Assembly (NCBI GenBank): GCA_037975125.1 | Contig: CM075854.1 | Location: 63,924,571-63,988,570, forward strand | Direction of reading: 5' to 3' | DNA length: 64,000 nt | Origin: Latrodectus hesperus | Taxonomy: Eukaryota > Arthropoda > Arachnida > Araneae > Theridiidae | Part shown: one piece after another, positions 1 through 14,762 of the stretch | How the letters are laid out: the number at the start of each line of letters is the position of its first letter | Position numbering within the stretch: position 1 is the stretch's first letter | Program-made: the position numbers and the translations under genes | Notes under the pieces: model-generated | Database searches by the model: none | Told to the model about the DNA's origin: nothing | What the model saw: only the letters and a program-made list of their open reading frames with translations

Positions 1-3000
1 TTTATTTGAGTGTATCTAAATATATACCAGAAAAAAAACGCTTTTCGAAAGTAACAAATAAATGTAGAATTTAATTTAAATTTTCATAAATAAATTAAAT
101 ATTTTGAAACTGTTTTACATAAAAGCAAAATATTAGCCTGTTTACTATGTACTTTAACACTATCATCATTTTCATTTCAGTTTCATAAAATATAAAAAAT
201 GTTATCGTTCAAAAATTCCATAATAGAAATCTTTACCTAATTTTTTGTATTTTGATGAAGCTGAGAAAAATTTGAAATATGTGAATATATTTATTTCATT
301 AGTTTTATGAATTTGTAGAATCAAGCAGTTCAGAAAGTATTGTAGACAACTTTTATTTATTCTTGTAGTAAAGATATTTTAAGTGTATAATACTTTTAAA
401 TAAATGAATTGTTAGTTCTCCCTTAAAATTATGAATGAACCATAATTAATATAGTTAGGAAAATATTGTTTATGAATTGAAATCATAGAAAATGGATTGG
501 ATTTTATGAATTTATTTTCTCGAATAAAGAATAAATACAAACATAACTTCAACAAAAACAGGTAAATTGTAAATTTTACTATTTTTAGTAATAAATTTAC
601 AAATGTAAAAATGTTCACACACATTGAGTAACTTATATTAATTAAACTGTTCTATAATAAAAAGAACAAATTTATTTATTTAATTCCCATATCAGCTAAA
701 TTCTAACTTTGAATTAACATTTAAAGCCAATGTTTTCATAACACAACCCATTTCTAATTTTAATTAAAAAAATCTTAATAAATCAATGAATCATGTTTTG
801 TAGCTCCAAAACGACGATTTAAGAAAATATAACTTTCATCTGAAAGTTTCAATAAATATACACCCCTAATTTATCATACGTATTCATAATGTGTTTCAAT
901 ATATACATATATATATGAGGAATCACACACACATGATAAATGTATATAGATAGTTCTCGTCTAAGCTTTGTTTTGAATTTTCTTGAACTCCGCCGCAGTT
1001 TATAACATCATTTTGTCGATATATATTCATTACATATTTTAATGAGAAGTATTTAAAAAATAGGATAAGCATAACTTAATATAGTTAAAACTTTATTTCC
1101 AAATTCATGGTTTTTTAATATTTGTTAATATTTATTTTAAGTAATATCAATTTAGTGCAATATTTAAATACGTAATATTAGAAAACAAAACATTAAAATA
1201 TGCAATTGTTGAGAGTAGAAATTTTGAATATTTTATAACCGATTAATTCAATATGATGATTTCACTACTTTTTTCATAAAAAAGATTACATAATAAATAT
1301 TAAGAGTCTGCTTCTTCAGGAAGAAAAAGTGACAGCATATAATAGATAACAGAAGAAATACACAATGAGGTTTTGGCTTCAAGGAAGAAAAAAAAAATGG
1401 CTTAAAAATTAACTTCAAAAGCTATATGCCATAAAAGCTTTTCGATTTTAAACTATATCTATCTAAGAAAGGGGATTGTGTTTACAAACTCACAGACGTG
1501 TGTGATAAAATATGTAAGAAACACATATATATTGCATCCACACATACAAGAAGAAAAAAAACGTGCTTATACTATAAACGCAAGGTTTTCTAAGATGAAA
1601 TAAATTTTTAAAGTTCACCACATCAAGTTTCAACAAAACGTTCTCCCACTGATAAATGTTGAGACGATATAATATTTTCCCTAGACAAAAATAGGCATGT
1701 TTCTTCCCTGTGGAAATAGGATATTTCAGAAATGTTTTCTGAAGAATTTTGAGAAATTGTTTTTGATGTATTTTGTTTCAGATCAACTAAGCAAACCACA
1801 AGATTCTTTTTTTTTGGTTGTGAACATTTAATAAAATTAATGTTGACTTAATGTGTTGGCTTTGTCTGTTTATTTTAGTAATAAGAACTTTTCAAAAGAA
1901 TATAAAGGGTGATTTTTCGCAATTCTTTTACTTGGCAAATATAAACACTTGCCCCCGGAAATTAAATAGAAAAACCAAATTGTTTATAAAAGAGACGTTT
2001 TGTTTATCTTCTTTTTGCATTACGATTTATTTTATTCATTTTTATTGGATTTTCGTTTTTTTTTAAATATTATGGTGTGAACCTTATTTTGTGATTAATT
2101 CAGTTCAATTAAGTTTTTGATAAGTTGTAAAATGACTGTATGCATGACAGTTATATTTTATGTAGCTTGACAATTAAAAAAGTGTAGATATATTTTTTTC
2201 AAATTGTTGAAAAATATCTCAGCTATTGGCACACAAATTATGCTTTGAATCATGCTATTCCCTTCTAATATTATATGTTTAGAAAATCCATTTGAAATAC
2301 CTAGAAATTTAAAAATAAATATTCTGTTACACACACGAATTACCCTATAACAAGGGAGTGGATGCCAACGCATTTGGAGTGGATGCCTACTCGCATATGT
2401 GAAAGTGTTATTATTTTTACTTACAAAACTAAACATTTATGAATAATAAATATAACAATTTCATGTGATCAGTGTGCTAACATTAAAACATCTGTTTTTC
2501 TAGTTAATAAGAATACATAACAAAACCGATGTCAAATATTCGTCTAAAAAACAGTAGAAAATTAAACAACTTCAGCTCAGTTCACGCAACTGCTGACAAA
2601 TCTTTCATTTTCTATTAAATACATAGTTTTAATTAAAAATTGTTAAAAAGGGGTAGTACATTACCTTAAAAGTCGTAAGAAATCACCAAATGCATTGATG
2701 TGCGTATAAAAATTGAGAAGTACAATTCACAATTTTTGTTCTTATAAATTATATTTAGTTTAAAATTCAATTTCATCACAAATGATATACATACCATGTG
2801 AAATAAATAAAATCAATGTCTGAACTTCCAAAATTAACCAATCATTTATCAAGTCGTCGTAAAATTAAAAACAAATTTAGCTTGCTTTAATTTTCAAGAT
2901 TTCATTAATTTTTTTTAAACAAACAATATGTTTTAATATTTTTTGTGTAACACAAATAATTATAAATTTAGTTTTACCATGTAATTTATATTCATTAAAA

Positions 3001-6000
3001 ATAATGAAAATTATTGATAAATGTTTACTATATAAGTTACTTTAAAAAGTTAGTTATAAGTTATTTTCAGTCATTATCTCCCAATAACTACTAATTCCAA
3101 AAAACTCAAAAGTGAAATAATTGAAAATTGAGTATTATTTATAAAAAACAATGATTTCTTTCGGTTTATAGTAGTGTTGAATCAAAATTACAATAGGTAA
3201 AATTTACAAGTGAGGAACAAGAAAAAACTTGTTTCATCACTTAAAAGAATGTTATATTGGTTTTAAAAAATCAGTAATGCACGTGCGTCATTTTAAAGCG
3301 GACGACAACTGGAACTAAATTTCTGTGAATTTTTAATATTTAATAATTTTAATATTTTTAATAATTTTTTAATAATAATTAATAATAATAGAATTTTTAA
3401 TAATTTTATTTTCTGCAAAAAAATAATAATTCGTTTTTGTCTGGGGATAAATTAGAATATTGAATTAGTCAAATAAATTTATTTTATTATTTGTAAATAA
3501 AATATTTTCAGTTTTGATTATTATTTTTGTGAAAGAGATTCATACATAATGTAGAATCCATTCTAAAAAGCAAATTTTTCCACACTTCAAGCATCTCAAA
3601 AAATAAAAGTTTGTTTTGCTTATTTTCCGTCAAATTATTCTAAGTGAATCTTTTTATTTTATACAGTCATTAAATTTACGTAGGCTGTTAAAACTAAAAT
3701 AGTATTTCATACTTGTAAGTAGGCGCTAAAACTGAGCTTTAATGAATTTTGGTATCTAATTAATTTTTACGTTGTTTTGTTTGAATATTTAATATACGTC
3801 GTTTTTCTTATTTCAATATAAAGAATAATTAAATAAAGAAAGCTTCAGCATAATTGATTCAAAACAAAAGAAATTATAAGCGTTAATTTTCGGGGGAATT
3901 CAAAAAGACACCGAAAGAATAAAATATTTTTATGTATTTCATTCTTTTAAATGTTTTATGTTCATACATTCATACGAAAAATTCTACAGTTCCTTCTATT
4001 ATATCTTTTGTTCATTAAAATTAATAGTTTTTTCCTTAATGCTAATTTTATGGGATTCATTCTAAAAGAATGATAATTAATTTACCTCTTTATATTATAA
4101 AAAATAATATCAGAAAATTTGCAAATTTTGATAAAATCATGAAAATGATTGAAATTGCCTTAAGAGATATTTTAAAACGAAAATTCAATTAGTAAAGCAT
4201 TTCATTAAAAGTTAATAATATACACGCATTCTGGCAACATGTATTTTTTGTCTTAATATTGTAATTTCAGAGTATGGACGTATATTTGAAAGAATATCAT
4301 ACTTTACTAGGCAATTACAATAATGAATTGATTTAATAGAATTTACGATAAACAGAATATGGAATGTGTTCCACTGGAAAATGTGTGAGCACCGAAATTT
4401 CATAAATAAAGCTTTTTTAAATACAATACTGTCCTTAAAATAATAATTTACAGTGAAGTAGGGATTGATTTTAAACATGATTCTCTTTATGAGCATTGAA
4501 AAAAATAATCATTTTAAATAAAAATATACCCAAATTTAAAGTTAAATTAAATTGATCACAAAGCAATATATGAAAGCAATTCAATAATAGGGATATTATT
4601 CCTAAATTGATTTAAATGAAATTTTAGATTATACGAACATATATTAATTATGCAAAATAAATTCAAAACGTCACTGAAAATCCTAATCAGATATAAATAA
4701 AACCTGTTTAAATAAGCAAAAAACAATGTCCATTATGGTTTCTTCCATTTTTCGGTCTGTATTTTTTCATGCTTTTATTTTGCTTTTATTATCTTTGCAA
4801 ACACATCAATGTTTTTCAAGTTCTGGAATCCTAAAATTTGATAATTTGTAATTTATAACCCATTTTGGTTAAAAATCTAAGAAACTATAGCAAAAGTCTT
4901 GATTAATTCATTCAGTGGGATATTTTCTAATTCAAAATAGTATTATAATCAATTGCTAAGCAGCCATTTAAAATTTTACTCCATGCTTCCTCACACAGTA
5001 TTCTAATTTAACCAATAATCCCTGACATATATCTTCTTAATGTAATAATGAGCCAATTATCATATAATCCCCAGGAATATATAAGCATCTGGTGGGATTA
5101 TACACTGAATGTTTGCCACAAAGTGGGGATGTTAATTATACATATGAAAGGGAAATTTAAAGATATACTTTTAAACTAATTTATGCTCCCTAATATCACT
5201 TTAATTATATAGCATATTTTAAATAATTACCTTTAGAATACATAATTCAAATGAGTAAAATTACTATGAAATTATTTATTTTATTAAATATCTAATAATT
5301 ATTAAGTAATTTATGTAACAAATTTATTTTAATCTATGTTATTAACAATTAATTTATTTTAATATATTTAACAAAATGGGAAATAAATGCATATGCAGCT
5401 TTCCTTCGTACATTTTATTTAACATAATCCTTATTTTTATTGCGATATAGTTTATTATTTTATTACTATTTATTTCTAGAAAACTATTCGTAATTACTTC
5501 ATCTTATTGTAACTTTTTCTATGTAAATAAAATCCTTGTATAGTTTGTCTGCAAAGTTTTTGTCCTGGGTTGAATTCAGAATGGCTGTATAGAATACAAG
5601 AAGCTTCTATTAAGTCTCTGGTCTGAACTTGAAATAAAAACTATGTTTCATTTAAAAACTTTGATTGCTGCATTTTTAATTAATTTAATTTAAAACATAA
5701 TTAAATCTGACATGAACTCCTTGATTGGAGTTGCGTACACCATTATATAATTGATTTAGCCGATTAAGCTCTCTCCTCCGGAACTCTTCCCGCCTCAAGA
5801 ATGAAGCATGTAATTCTCTTCCTTCTTTTAAAACTATCCTGTATGCACAGCCGCAGGAAGAAAAGTATTTACATGGAATTCCTTTTCTCTATTTTAATTT
5901 TTTTTAAAAGTAACTATGTACACTATTTTTTTTAGATTTTTTAAAAATAATATTACATTCCGTTTCGTAATGTATGTGTTAACGTTCGTCCCAAAAACCC

Positions 6001-7262
6001 TATGGTAGGAATTGCATTCTTGAAAGGAGACCTAATTTCAATATTCAATAACTACATGGGAAATAGTTTCTTAAATAAATAAAGCAATTTTTCAATATTC
6101 ATAACGATTTGGATATAGCAGATACATATTTGAAATCTCATTTAATATTAACAAAACATCATTTTGAACAACGTTAAATAAACAGAAAATAATATTTTTA
6201 AAAATCATAATTTCTTTTCGAAAGCCATGTACACATTTCCCGATGGAAACTGCGGCCCTTTAGTTTGTCTATAAATTATTTTTTACTCATTTTTATTAAA
6301 CGTATTCTAATAAATGAAATTATATTATAAACTGATATATTTATTGAATGAATTATAAATAATTAAATTTTTAGTTAGCTTACTTCTGTTATTTAAATTT
6401 TTGCACGTTTGTTGCATTGTACCTGTTTTGATGATCACTAAATTTTTCAACTAGCAAAGTTTAAAGGCATTACTCTTATAAGAACATTTTCCGTATATTT
6501 CTAGCTTGCAGCAACAAATGATTTTAACTGTGAAGTTTGCGTTATATTACATTCACTCAAGAAACTTTATTTCAAAATATTTGAAGGGGAAGGGGGCTAG
6601 ATAATAAAACTTATATAATAATACAGATTTAAAACCTTTTTTTTTCAACAAATGTAGATCTTAAATTTTAAAAATGGCTGATTTTGAAGATTAATTATTG
6701 CATTAATTATTATATTATTACATAAATTGTATCCCATATTTATAATTATGTAAATAATATTACAATTTGTGTGAAATACAGTCTTAAACTTTAGTAACTA
6801 TGTTTTGTTTATTTGATTATTTTAATTTTAGAAGTTCATGTGAATTATAACAATAGTTTTTTTATATATATAACCAAAGGTTATTACGGTGTTTTTGAAT
6901 CAGCTGCATTTAGACTTAAGTTGATTACTTAATGTTGATATTTATAAATTATATACTACATTATTTTGCAAAAAAAATCCTCTTTTAACAAATTAAAATA
7001 CCCTGATGATTGAAATTTTTATTTAATAACATCATTACTAAGCTATCAAATTTATATAACCTATATGTAAAATTAAGTTAAAAAAGCGACATTCTGATAC
7101 TTGCTTAACTTTAAATTAGAATATTCTTATTAATATGTTAATTGGATATAATACTTTATAATTATTATTTTAATTCACTCTATAAGTCATGAAAAATCAT
7201 GTATTTAATTGGTTGAGTTAAAAGATAAATTAAACAAGAGTTTAATTTTTTTGTAACTCTAG
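1..7262. other. AT-rich unique DNA, no gene seen
   Basis: No coding region, RNA gene or recognisable transposon could be supported here. Open frames are short and of A/T-rich composition, as expected by chance. Small points seen: a 12-bp direct repeat (ggagtggatgcc) at 2355-2366 and 2376-2387; low-complexity TTTTTAATAATT runs at 3330-3415; a GC-richer patch near 5755-5870. Confidence 0.6.
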
Positions 7263-7350
7263 ACTCACTTTTTGCACACGAGAGCTAATTGAACTGGTAT
7301 ACGGTGGATTCTAAATCACTACAAACATGCACGCCTGAGTACTGAGTCCA
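7263..7350 (-). repeat. Degenerate SINE fragment, family A body
   Basis: The stretch from the TTTTTGCACACGAG motif through a CACTACAAACATGCACGCC motif aligns by eye with the body of the better preserved family A copies at 43.9, 59.3 and 61.0 kb. It lacks the tRNA-like head and has several mismatches, so it is an older fragment. A family B SINE is inserted directly beside it. Confidence 0.6.
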
Positions 7351-7367
7351 ACTCAAAGACAGTTAAA

Positions 7368-7663
7368 TTTTTTTTTACAACTGCGGGCACTTGGGTAACT
7401 AACCCTTCGCCACAACAAGACCGGATACTGCTACTCGTTTGTCGTTACCCAGCGGGCACCTGTGAACGAAGTCACGGAGGCGAGTAGCATTACCCGCGTC
7501 ATACCATCACAAACCTGTTTATAGGGTGGGCCACATTCATACATCACACAAGAAAGGACAGAGAAATACAGAGAGATAGAAATATCCATCCCCGAACCGG
7601 GATTCGAACCCGGGACCCACAGCTCAAGAGTCAGAAGCGATAACCACTCAGCCATTGGTTGGC
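7368..7663 (-). repeat. tRNA-derived SINE, family B, with TSD
   Basis: The right end reads on the minus strand as a tRNA-like head with an A-box-like segment (ATGGCTGAGTGGTT) and a perfect B box (GGTTCGAATCC). The body runs leftward. An 11-bp target-site duplication, agacagttaaa, flanks it at 7357-7367 and 7664-7674, which fixes the ends. The same body recurs at 61947-62222. SINEs of this kind are transcribed by RNA polymerase III and moved by the reverse transcriptase of a partner LINE; that is family knowledge, and the partner cannot be named from here. Confidence 0.9.
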
Positions 7664-7674
7664 AGACAGTTAAA

Positions 7675-9009
7675 CTGAAGAACAAAATGCGAATTGTTTA
7701 GCTATTAACCCAGCAAAGAAAACAAGAGAGTCACACAAATTGTAAATTTAATTAGAATTTATTTATTCATCACCACTTACAGTAATATTTACGACATAAG
7801 CATTCTTAAGAAAAAGTCACCCAAAACCTTCTCTAATATAATTTATAATTAGGGATAATTTTTTCATTACTGTGTAACTTAATTATGAATCATATGAAAT
7901 ACGGGTATGATAGGAAAAACTTACCTCATATGTAAATTATGCTATTTTATCAATGAGAATATTTTCTTTAGATTCTTTGTTGTCCTAGGTTAAAATCATA
8001 TTTCCAAGACTTATATTATAGTTATGATTTTAGTGGTCTTCTCTTCATCATCGTGTCATTGCGAAAATTCAGCGAGAGAAATTAATTTGATCTTTTTCAT
8101 TAAATTTACTTAAGGTTGGCTAAGAATGTATGAATGCAAGCTGATAACATATTTCTTCTCAAAATTGCTTATACTTTATAAATTTCACCAACATAACAAT
8201 ATTTATTCAAAAACATAATTTTGTAAGAACCATGAATGCTCAGTTGTCGACCTCATTCGCTACCTGACCATGGTTCAAAATTACGAGGTGATTGTCTCTA
8301 TTTAGACGCTTTTCAGTCGGTAGAAATTTGCTGCAAACAAAGTATAGCAAAAAACTAAACAAGAACCATGAAAATCAAAAATAACATTTATCATTTAAAA
8401 ATATAAATATTGCGTTTAGTAATAAATAATAATATTAGTAATAAAAATAACATTTATCATTTAAAAATATAAATTTTGTATTTAGTAATGTTAAAGCATT
8501 TGTTTAATTATATGGAATATGGTTGGTTTATGATTTCTAGGAATACTCATTATTAAACTCATTGTTTTAAGGAGATAAATTCCTTATACTTAAAATGTTA
8601 ATTAATCATTTAACAATATAATGGTTTGTACAATGTTTATGCAATGGTTTATACTGTTAGTATGACTCACAACATGCTCTTTTACAAATTATATATATTT
8701 AAATATTATTATGAAGTATATTGGGATCATAGATTTTGAAGAAACTGGCAAATTGCCTACGAAGAAATCAAGGTTAACTTCTTATAACTGTGGTCATTGA
8801 GTTCCAAGGAAACTTTTTTTCGATTCAAATATTCAAGATAAAATAAATAAAAAACATATTTGCTGTATGAGACTGTAAAGTGGCGGAATTTCTTCATATA
8901 TGTTAAATAATTTCATTCTTTCTTACATATACCGAAAAGCAAAACTTACATTTACCATTTTTAAATTTGATAGAAGGAATGCGTGTGGCAATAAATTTCA
9001 TACATTTTG
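7675..9009. other. AT-rich unique DNA with a 66-bp tandem duplication
   Basis: No gene seen. Two adjacent copies of an AT-rich unit, period 66 bp, start at 8377 and 8443; both contain ataacatttatcatttaaaa. The rest is unmarked. Confidence 0.6.
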
Positions 9010-9021
9010 AGTTTATAGTGT

Positions 9022-9285
9022 GGTTGTTGTCTTGTGCCAGCTAGGATGGCAATATAGGCTACGCTGCTCCACTTTTCCAGCTGAACCGTAATTTTGTGTG
9101 GAGTCCAACTTCCTCAGTACACATATGCCAGAGGTACCTTTTTATAGGGTAGGCAACCACTCATACAAGGAAAAGACAAAGACAGGAGAGAGAGAGAGAG
9201 AGTACATATATCTTCGAAACGTGATTCAAACCCAGGATTTCCTATCTGCAGTCAGGCACGCTAACCATTAGACAGGGTGAGCGTC
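9022..9285 (-). repeat. tRNA-derived SINE, family C, with TSD
   Basis: A minus-strand tRNA-like head at the right end (TCTAATGGTTAGCG as A box; GGTTTGAATC as a one-mismatch B box) is followed by a body holding a (GA)n run and a TTATAGGGTAGG segment also present in family B. A 12-bp target-site duplication, agtttatagtgt, lies at 9010-9021 and 9286-9297. Families B and C thus share a central domain but have different tRNA heads. Confidence 0.88.
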
Positions 9286-9297
9286 AGTTTATAGTGT

Positions 9298-12200
9298 ATT
9301 TTACAAATTAAAGACTAAAAAAAGTGTAAAATATAGTAAAAAAAGTTTCTTTCATTACAATCAAAATAAATTTAGTTTAATTAAAATAAATTTAAATTAC
9401 TGGTAAAATAACATTTTTAATGAAACAGATTTGTTTGACAGTTCGAAACACACAAGTCACAATTTTTTTTACAACCACATTAACAATAACTTATATATTT
9501 TTATTATCTAACTGAGATATGATGCATTTAAAATTTTAAGATAGGCACAAAAGGAAACTCAAGAATTGAATATTCCATTAATTAATATTCATTGACACAA
9601 AAACTATATTTTCTACATTAATTAAAATTAATCATACGTCAGGAAGTTGAATTGCATGGCAAAAAATTTATGTCTGCTTATTTTCTACAAAGCCAGATTT
9701 TAATTTAATTAAGAATCAAAACTGATATTGACAAATTGGTTAGAGTACTTTGCTTAAAAATAAAAATTAAAATGTATATTTCTTAAAAGAGCGGGAAAAT
9801 AAATGACTCAACACTGACATTCCGTTTAATAGGGCGGAATGTTTTAAAAATTTAATATTATTTTTGATAAGGATAAATTGATTTCTGTTTAAAATATTTT
9901 ATTTAAAAAATTTATCATACAAGACATGAAATAATTCCTTTTACATTGTTTTTTTAATTTATTACATAAATAAGTAGCTGACGTACAATAAATGATTACT
10001 TGTCACTTTTCTTATGTAGGGAAAAAACCTTATTTTTTTTAAAAGAATATTCACCATTCGTGATAAAAATTTTAAGAAAAAAATCTACAGGATATGAGTT
10101 TTTGAAAATTTTGATCATTTAAAGTAGTTTTTAAGGTCTTAAAAAAGTCAATGCTATTCAATATTTAAATTATTGGGAATTTTATTTTTAAAACAATTCT
10201 TACATTTTGTATAAAACTAGAACATTCTATGAATTTATTATTTTAATTCCAGAATTTACAGTGATTTTTTTATTCAATGTATATTAATTCATTTTTTTTA
10301 TCTTTCCAGATAATATTATTTGTATAATTTCAAGGTTTTAGAATTTCTATAATTAGTTCTTGTCAAATAATATTGGCTTACTTTATAATAAGCAAAATTT
10401 ATTAATTTAAAATTTTTTAAGAATTATAAAGTTATTGAAAATTATGTTAATCTAAAAAAATCACATATATAACACATGCTTAAACACTGCAGCCAATGTA
10501 GCTTTAAAAGAGTTATATTAGCATGAAATTGCAATTCAGACGTTAATGTAAATAACACGTAGAATATGGTAACGAGTTCCTTAAATGTGTTATCATAAGT
10601 TTTTATATTTGTCTCATCATAATTTACTTATCTCTTAATAATTTTCTATGTTTTATTCTTCGATAACAATAAATTTTAGAAAACACTCATTTAATAAATA
10701 TTTAACGAGAGTATAAACAAAGCATTATATATGTGCGAATAAAAATATCATTTACAATTTTGAGAGAATATGTGTTTCAATTTATTTTGTTTTAACATAA
10801 TTTTAGAAAAAGTTCTTTCGCGTTTTAGTCATTTAAAAACATAAATTATGCAAGTCTCTGTGTGTGTGCATCCTCTTTAAGCTATGCATATTATCATTTT
10901 ATTAATTATTAATCCAACTCTCCTTAGAAAGCTGGCAGTTCTTGGAGTTTTACCAATACTTCTAAGAAAGAAACAATTTAAAATTTTGTAGACATATAAA
11001 AATAAAACGTTTTTCTCAATTTAAACAAGACTAATGAAGTTCTCCTTTGAACCCTGTCTATAAATGCACGCTTTCAAGAAGAGCAATCAATTGGCTGAAA
11101 CTACAAAATGAGTTTTGTTAATTTATGCATGAACTTAATTTAACTTTCTTCTAAAAGTTTGAAATTTAAATTCCTAGGACTTTATTCTGTGCATTGAAAC
11201 TTGACATTTTAAACTTTATAATAAACCAAGTTTTCTTGAGAATTTAAAATAGAAAACGCGCTTTAAATATTTATGTAATAAAACATTTAAAATCTTATGG
11301 TTTAACACTAACTAAATACTGTGAGTTTTGATTTTCAGAAAAAAAATTTAAAAATGCGAATGATGTAAAAATGTATCTATTGTAAAATTTTTATGTAAAA
11401 CATTTAAAATTCATTTTAAATATTTAACATTTAAAAAAATGTAATAATGTAAAACATTTAAAATTTATTTTAAATGTTTAGTTTTGTGGAAAACTTTATT
11501 TTTTAAATTATGATAAATAAATTGTCCCATTTTTATCTAAAATTTTATTTAGATAATTTAATTTTTTAAATGGAGTTTTGCATCTAAGGCAAATTAATTT
11601 GTAGAAAGTTTTAGAAAACAGCTATAAAATTTTATTTAAAGAAACCTATATATTTAGGGAAAATGTGCATATATGAGAATTTAAATTATTTTGAATAATA
11701 TTTTAATTTATACAAATTTATATGATTATTAAACAATTTTATGATACAATTTTTGAAAAACGTAGAAAAATATACAGATTAAATTTTAAAAAAATCAGAT
11801 GGTGTTACATATATCAAAGTCTGTAACATCTTGATCATCAGATCTAAAATATTGTACAGACTGATAAAAGCGATTGTATGATGAATGAAACTTGTATTTT
11901 TAGGTTAAACTCAGTTATATTAATGAAATGTCACTGCAATACATAATTATTTCTCTGTAAGCTATTTAGCTATAGCAATTGAACTAAAACCTTGAACATT
12001 TGGTAGGATTGAACAAGAAACTTCTTGTTTACATGGAGTGATTCTACCACATGGCCATAGTGAACCACAAGTAAATATTTACAGGCAAAAATCAAAGTAA
12101 CAACTGGACTTTCATAGATAATCCAGAAATTTCTAATTAAAGAAAAAAATTCAAAAACATCTTCACTCGTCTTACATTTGCAGATTTATTTAGCTCAATA

Positions 12201-12310
12201 ATTTCGTAATCATAATCGTAATCTGTAACTGTTGAGATGAATGCACATAAAATCTTTCATAGAACAATATTTATTTTCAACTTAAGGCAATGTTTTTTAT
12301 TTATTTATTT
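9298..12310. other. AT-rich unique DNA, no gene seen
   Basis: No gene or known repeat could be supported. Around 11370-11490 the motif aaaacatttaaaat and its complement recur imperfectly, probably slippage in AT-rich DNA. Confidence 0.55.
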
Positions 12311-12316
12311 TTAATC

Positions 12317-12540
12317 CTACGCCCGACCTTGGTTTTTCAACCATCAGTCTCTGTCAGGCAGCCCAATACAATCTTGAGGTGAATGAAAAGTCATCTTCCG
12401 CAGAATTTCTAACTGCGACGTCCGAAAGTCCAGGGCAAGTGTAAAGGTGTTCACAGTCATGTCCTCTAGTCCACAAGAAGGTCAGATCGGAGAGTCCTTC
12501 AAACCCGAACGGTGAAGGTGTTTTTTTAAGGCAATGTAAA
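12317..12540 (-). pseudogene. Non-LTR retrotransposon C-terminal relic
   Basis: A GC-richer island whose minus-strand frame (about 12540 down to 12354) reads as the tail of a LINE-type polyprotein. It contains a GHDCEHLYTCPGLSD motif, resembling the C-terminal zinc-binding segment after the RNase H domain in arthropod non-LTR elements, and ends ...SRLYWAA before a stop. Nothing upstream on the minus strand (12541-13000) looks like reverse transcriptase or RNase H, so only the 3' end remains. The family assignment is from motif memory, without alignment; clade unknown. It could not make a working protein. Confidence 0.6.
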
Positions 12541-14734
12541 ATGTACATAATTCTAATACAAAACTTAACATAAAAGTATATTTTTATTAAAAATTTATCT
12601 CGGACCACAAGCTTCATATTTAAATTCTACGTATTTCAATACTTTAATATTCAGGTTTGATTGCTTCAAACTTTTCAATAAATATTCTAACAAGCTTTAC
12701 AAAACAGGAATACGAAAACAAAAATTATAAAAAAAATAATTATATGCATTTATTAACTCTTATATCAATAAACGAAGGAATTTAGAAAAGTAAAATCATC
12801 ATTAATTCTCCACGTGTTTATAACAATGGTTTGATGTTATCTACATTCTTATCAACCATATTGTTCTGTTCTCAAGAAGTTTTCTATCAAATTGGAATAG
12901 AATGCAGCATTAGAAGTCAGTTTTACTGAAGCAAAATGTCCTTATGTAAACAGATACGAAAATTAAACTACAGGAGTTTATCTGGGATTTCTGACGAGTT
13001 TCAGTCGTTGTCTTTCTTTCACGCAGTAATTAACCAAGATTAATTATTGTATAAAAGTAATCCCAATTTCATCTATATCATGACATTAAAATATGGTAGA
13101 AAAGAATGTTACGCAATATCTGATTTATATGGTAACAGCAAATTTTTGCTTAATGCTTTTCTTAAATTTTATCTGGCACTGAAAAGAGAATGATTAATAA
13201 TTGTCTTTAGCTTACAAAGAGATACTTTAATGCAAACTTTTTAAATATAAAATTTTTAGATCAGGATAATTTGTATTCCTAAGTCCTTCTGAAAATAGTA
13301 GAGCAATTAGACACACATATTTAATGTAGCTTCAAGACCGAGAGACACCAAATTTTGAAGTTTGCCTTTTGCCCCAAGCCTGCAAAGATTTTAGCTGAGT
13401 AAGCGGGTGAGTCTTCGTAATTTAAAAGTAGGGATCAAACACAGACTGAGTTATACTAATACTAATAAAATAATTGATCTATGGATTTGAACTGATAAAA
13501 TTAGGTATGACATTTGTTATTAAAATTTTTTATATAATGTTAGAATGCTGAAAATTTGCACAATTTCCTCGCTGAAAATTTTATAATCTCGTTGATGTTT
13601 ATCATTTTAACTCCGCACACCGAATATGAAGTTTATTTTTTCTCTAATACAAGAGTTATCAGAAACGTTTTTCTTATTAAAAATCTCTGGAACTCTAAAC
13701 TGGTTTTCAATAAGCAAATCTGAAATAAAATTTGGCTGAAACTGCATGATAAATTTTTTAACAATAAGAATTCACTTCAAATTTTAGATCTTGCATGATT
13801 CAATTTCTTTTTTATAGAGTTATATTGATGATTTAATTTAATTAAAATTTTGTTTGTTAATATTTAAAGTTTAAAACACGATTCAGTCACTTATAAAATT
13901 TTGATTCTTCTTCAAATAATAATCAAACATTCAGGCGTGTTATATATATATATATATCATCAAAAACGGAAACTCATCAAACCACAAAGCTATTGGAGAA
14001 CAGGTAAAAATCGATCAGATACTTGAAAGTTTCTTTAAAAATGGTGGAAGAATATAGAAATTAGTTTTCTTATATTATTTTTTTTATTTAACCTATTTCG
14101 AAATAGGCATGGGGGAAAAATCAAACATATTTTAAAACTAATCAATTGCTCATCGGCTACATTATTTTGCGATATCTAACTTCTCAGTTCTATTAAAAAT
14201 GCCTATAATTCCCTTAATGTTGAGTTTGACGAAAGTATGATTTATTTTATAAACTGTCACTTAGTTGTGTTGCATTGAGCCAGATTATAATATCATGGAA
14301 GATATATAAAATGATGATAGCTGCAATTGTCAAAACATGAAATCCATTACTAGAGTACAAGCTTTGAATACTCAAGTGTCATAATAATGATACAGAACAG
14401 CCAAACAGTGCTATAGGTCATACTTAACCCCTGTTATCTTGAGTAATGCCACCGTTCCTGTCCAATCTTCCATCTTATCAAATCAATAAGAGTAAACTTT
14501 GAGCTAAAATGTCTGCTTCACAAGACATATGGTACTGGTTAAGTAGTTTGCATGATTATTTTTATCATAGTTGCAAGCTGACTAGCATTGTATAGTTTGC
14601 ATTTTAAAATATAGCTTCTGTTATTTGGGTCCCAAAGACAGCTGTATGAGTGACAATCGCAAACTGTCATTACATAAGAAATATTGTAGCCTGCAGTCTA
14701 AAAGTAGCTAATATGAATTACAATAATTGTTGTT

Positions 14735-14762
14735 ATCACCACTACTATATTTTAGTGGTGAT
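14735..14762. repeat. Perfect 10-bp inverted repeat
   Basis: ATCACCACTA at 14735-14744 pairs exactly with TAGTGGTGAT at 14753-14762 across an 8-nt loop. The stem is GC-richer than its surroundings. Function unknown. Confidence 0.6.

Noticed and set aside
7590..7663. Possible tRNA gene on the minus strand
   Set aside because: It is the head of a family B SINE with an 11-bp target duplication; the same unit recurs at 62 kb.
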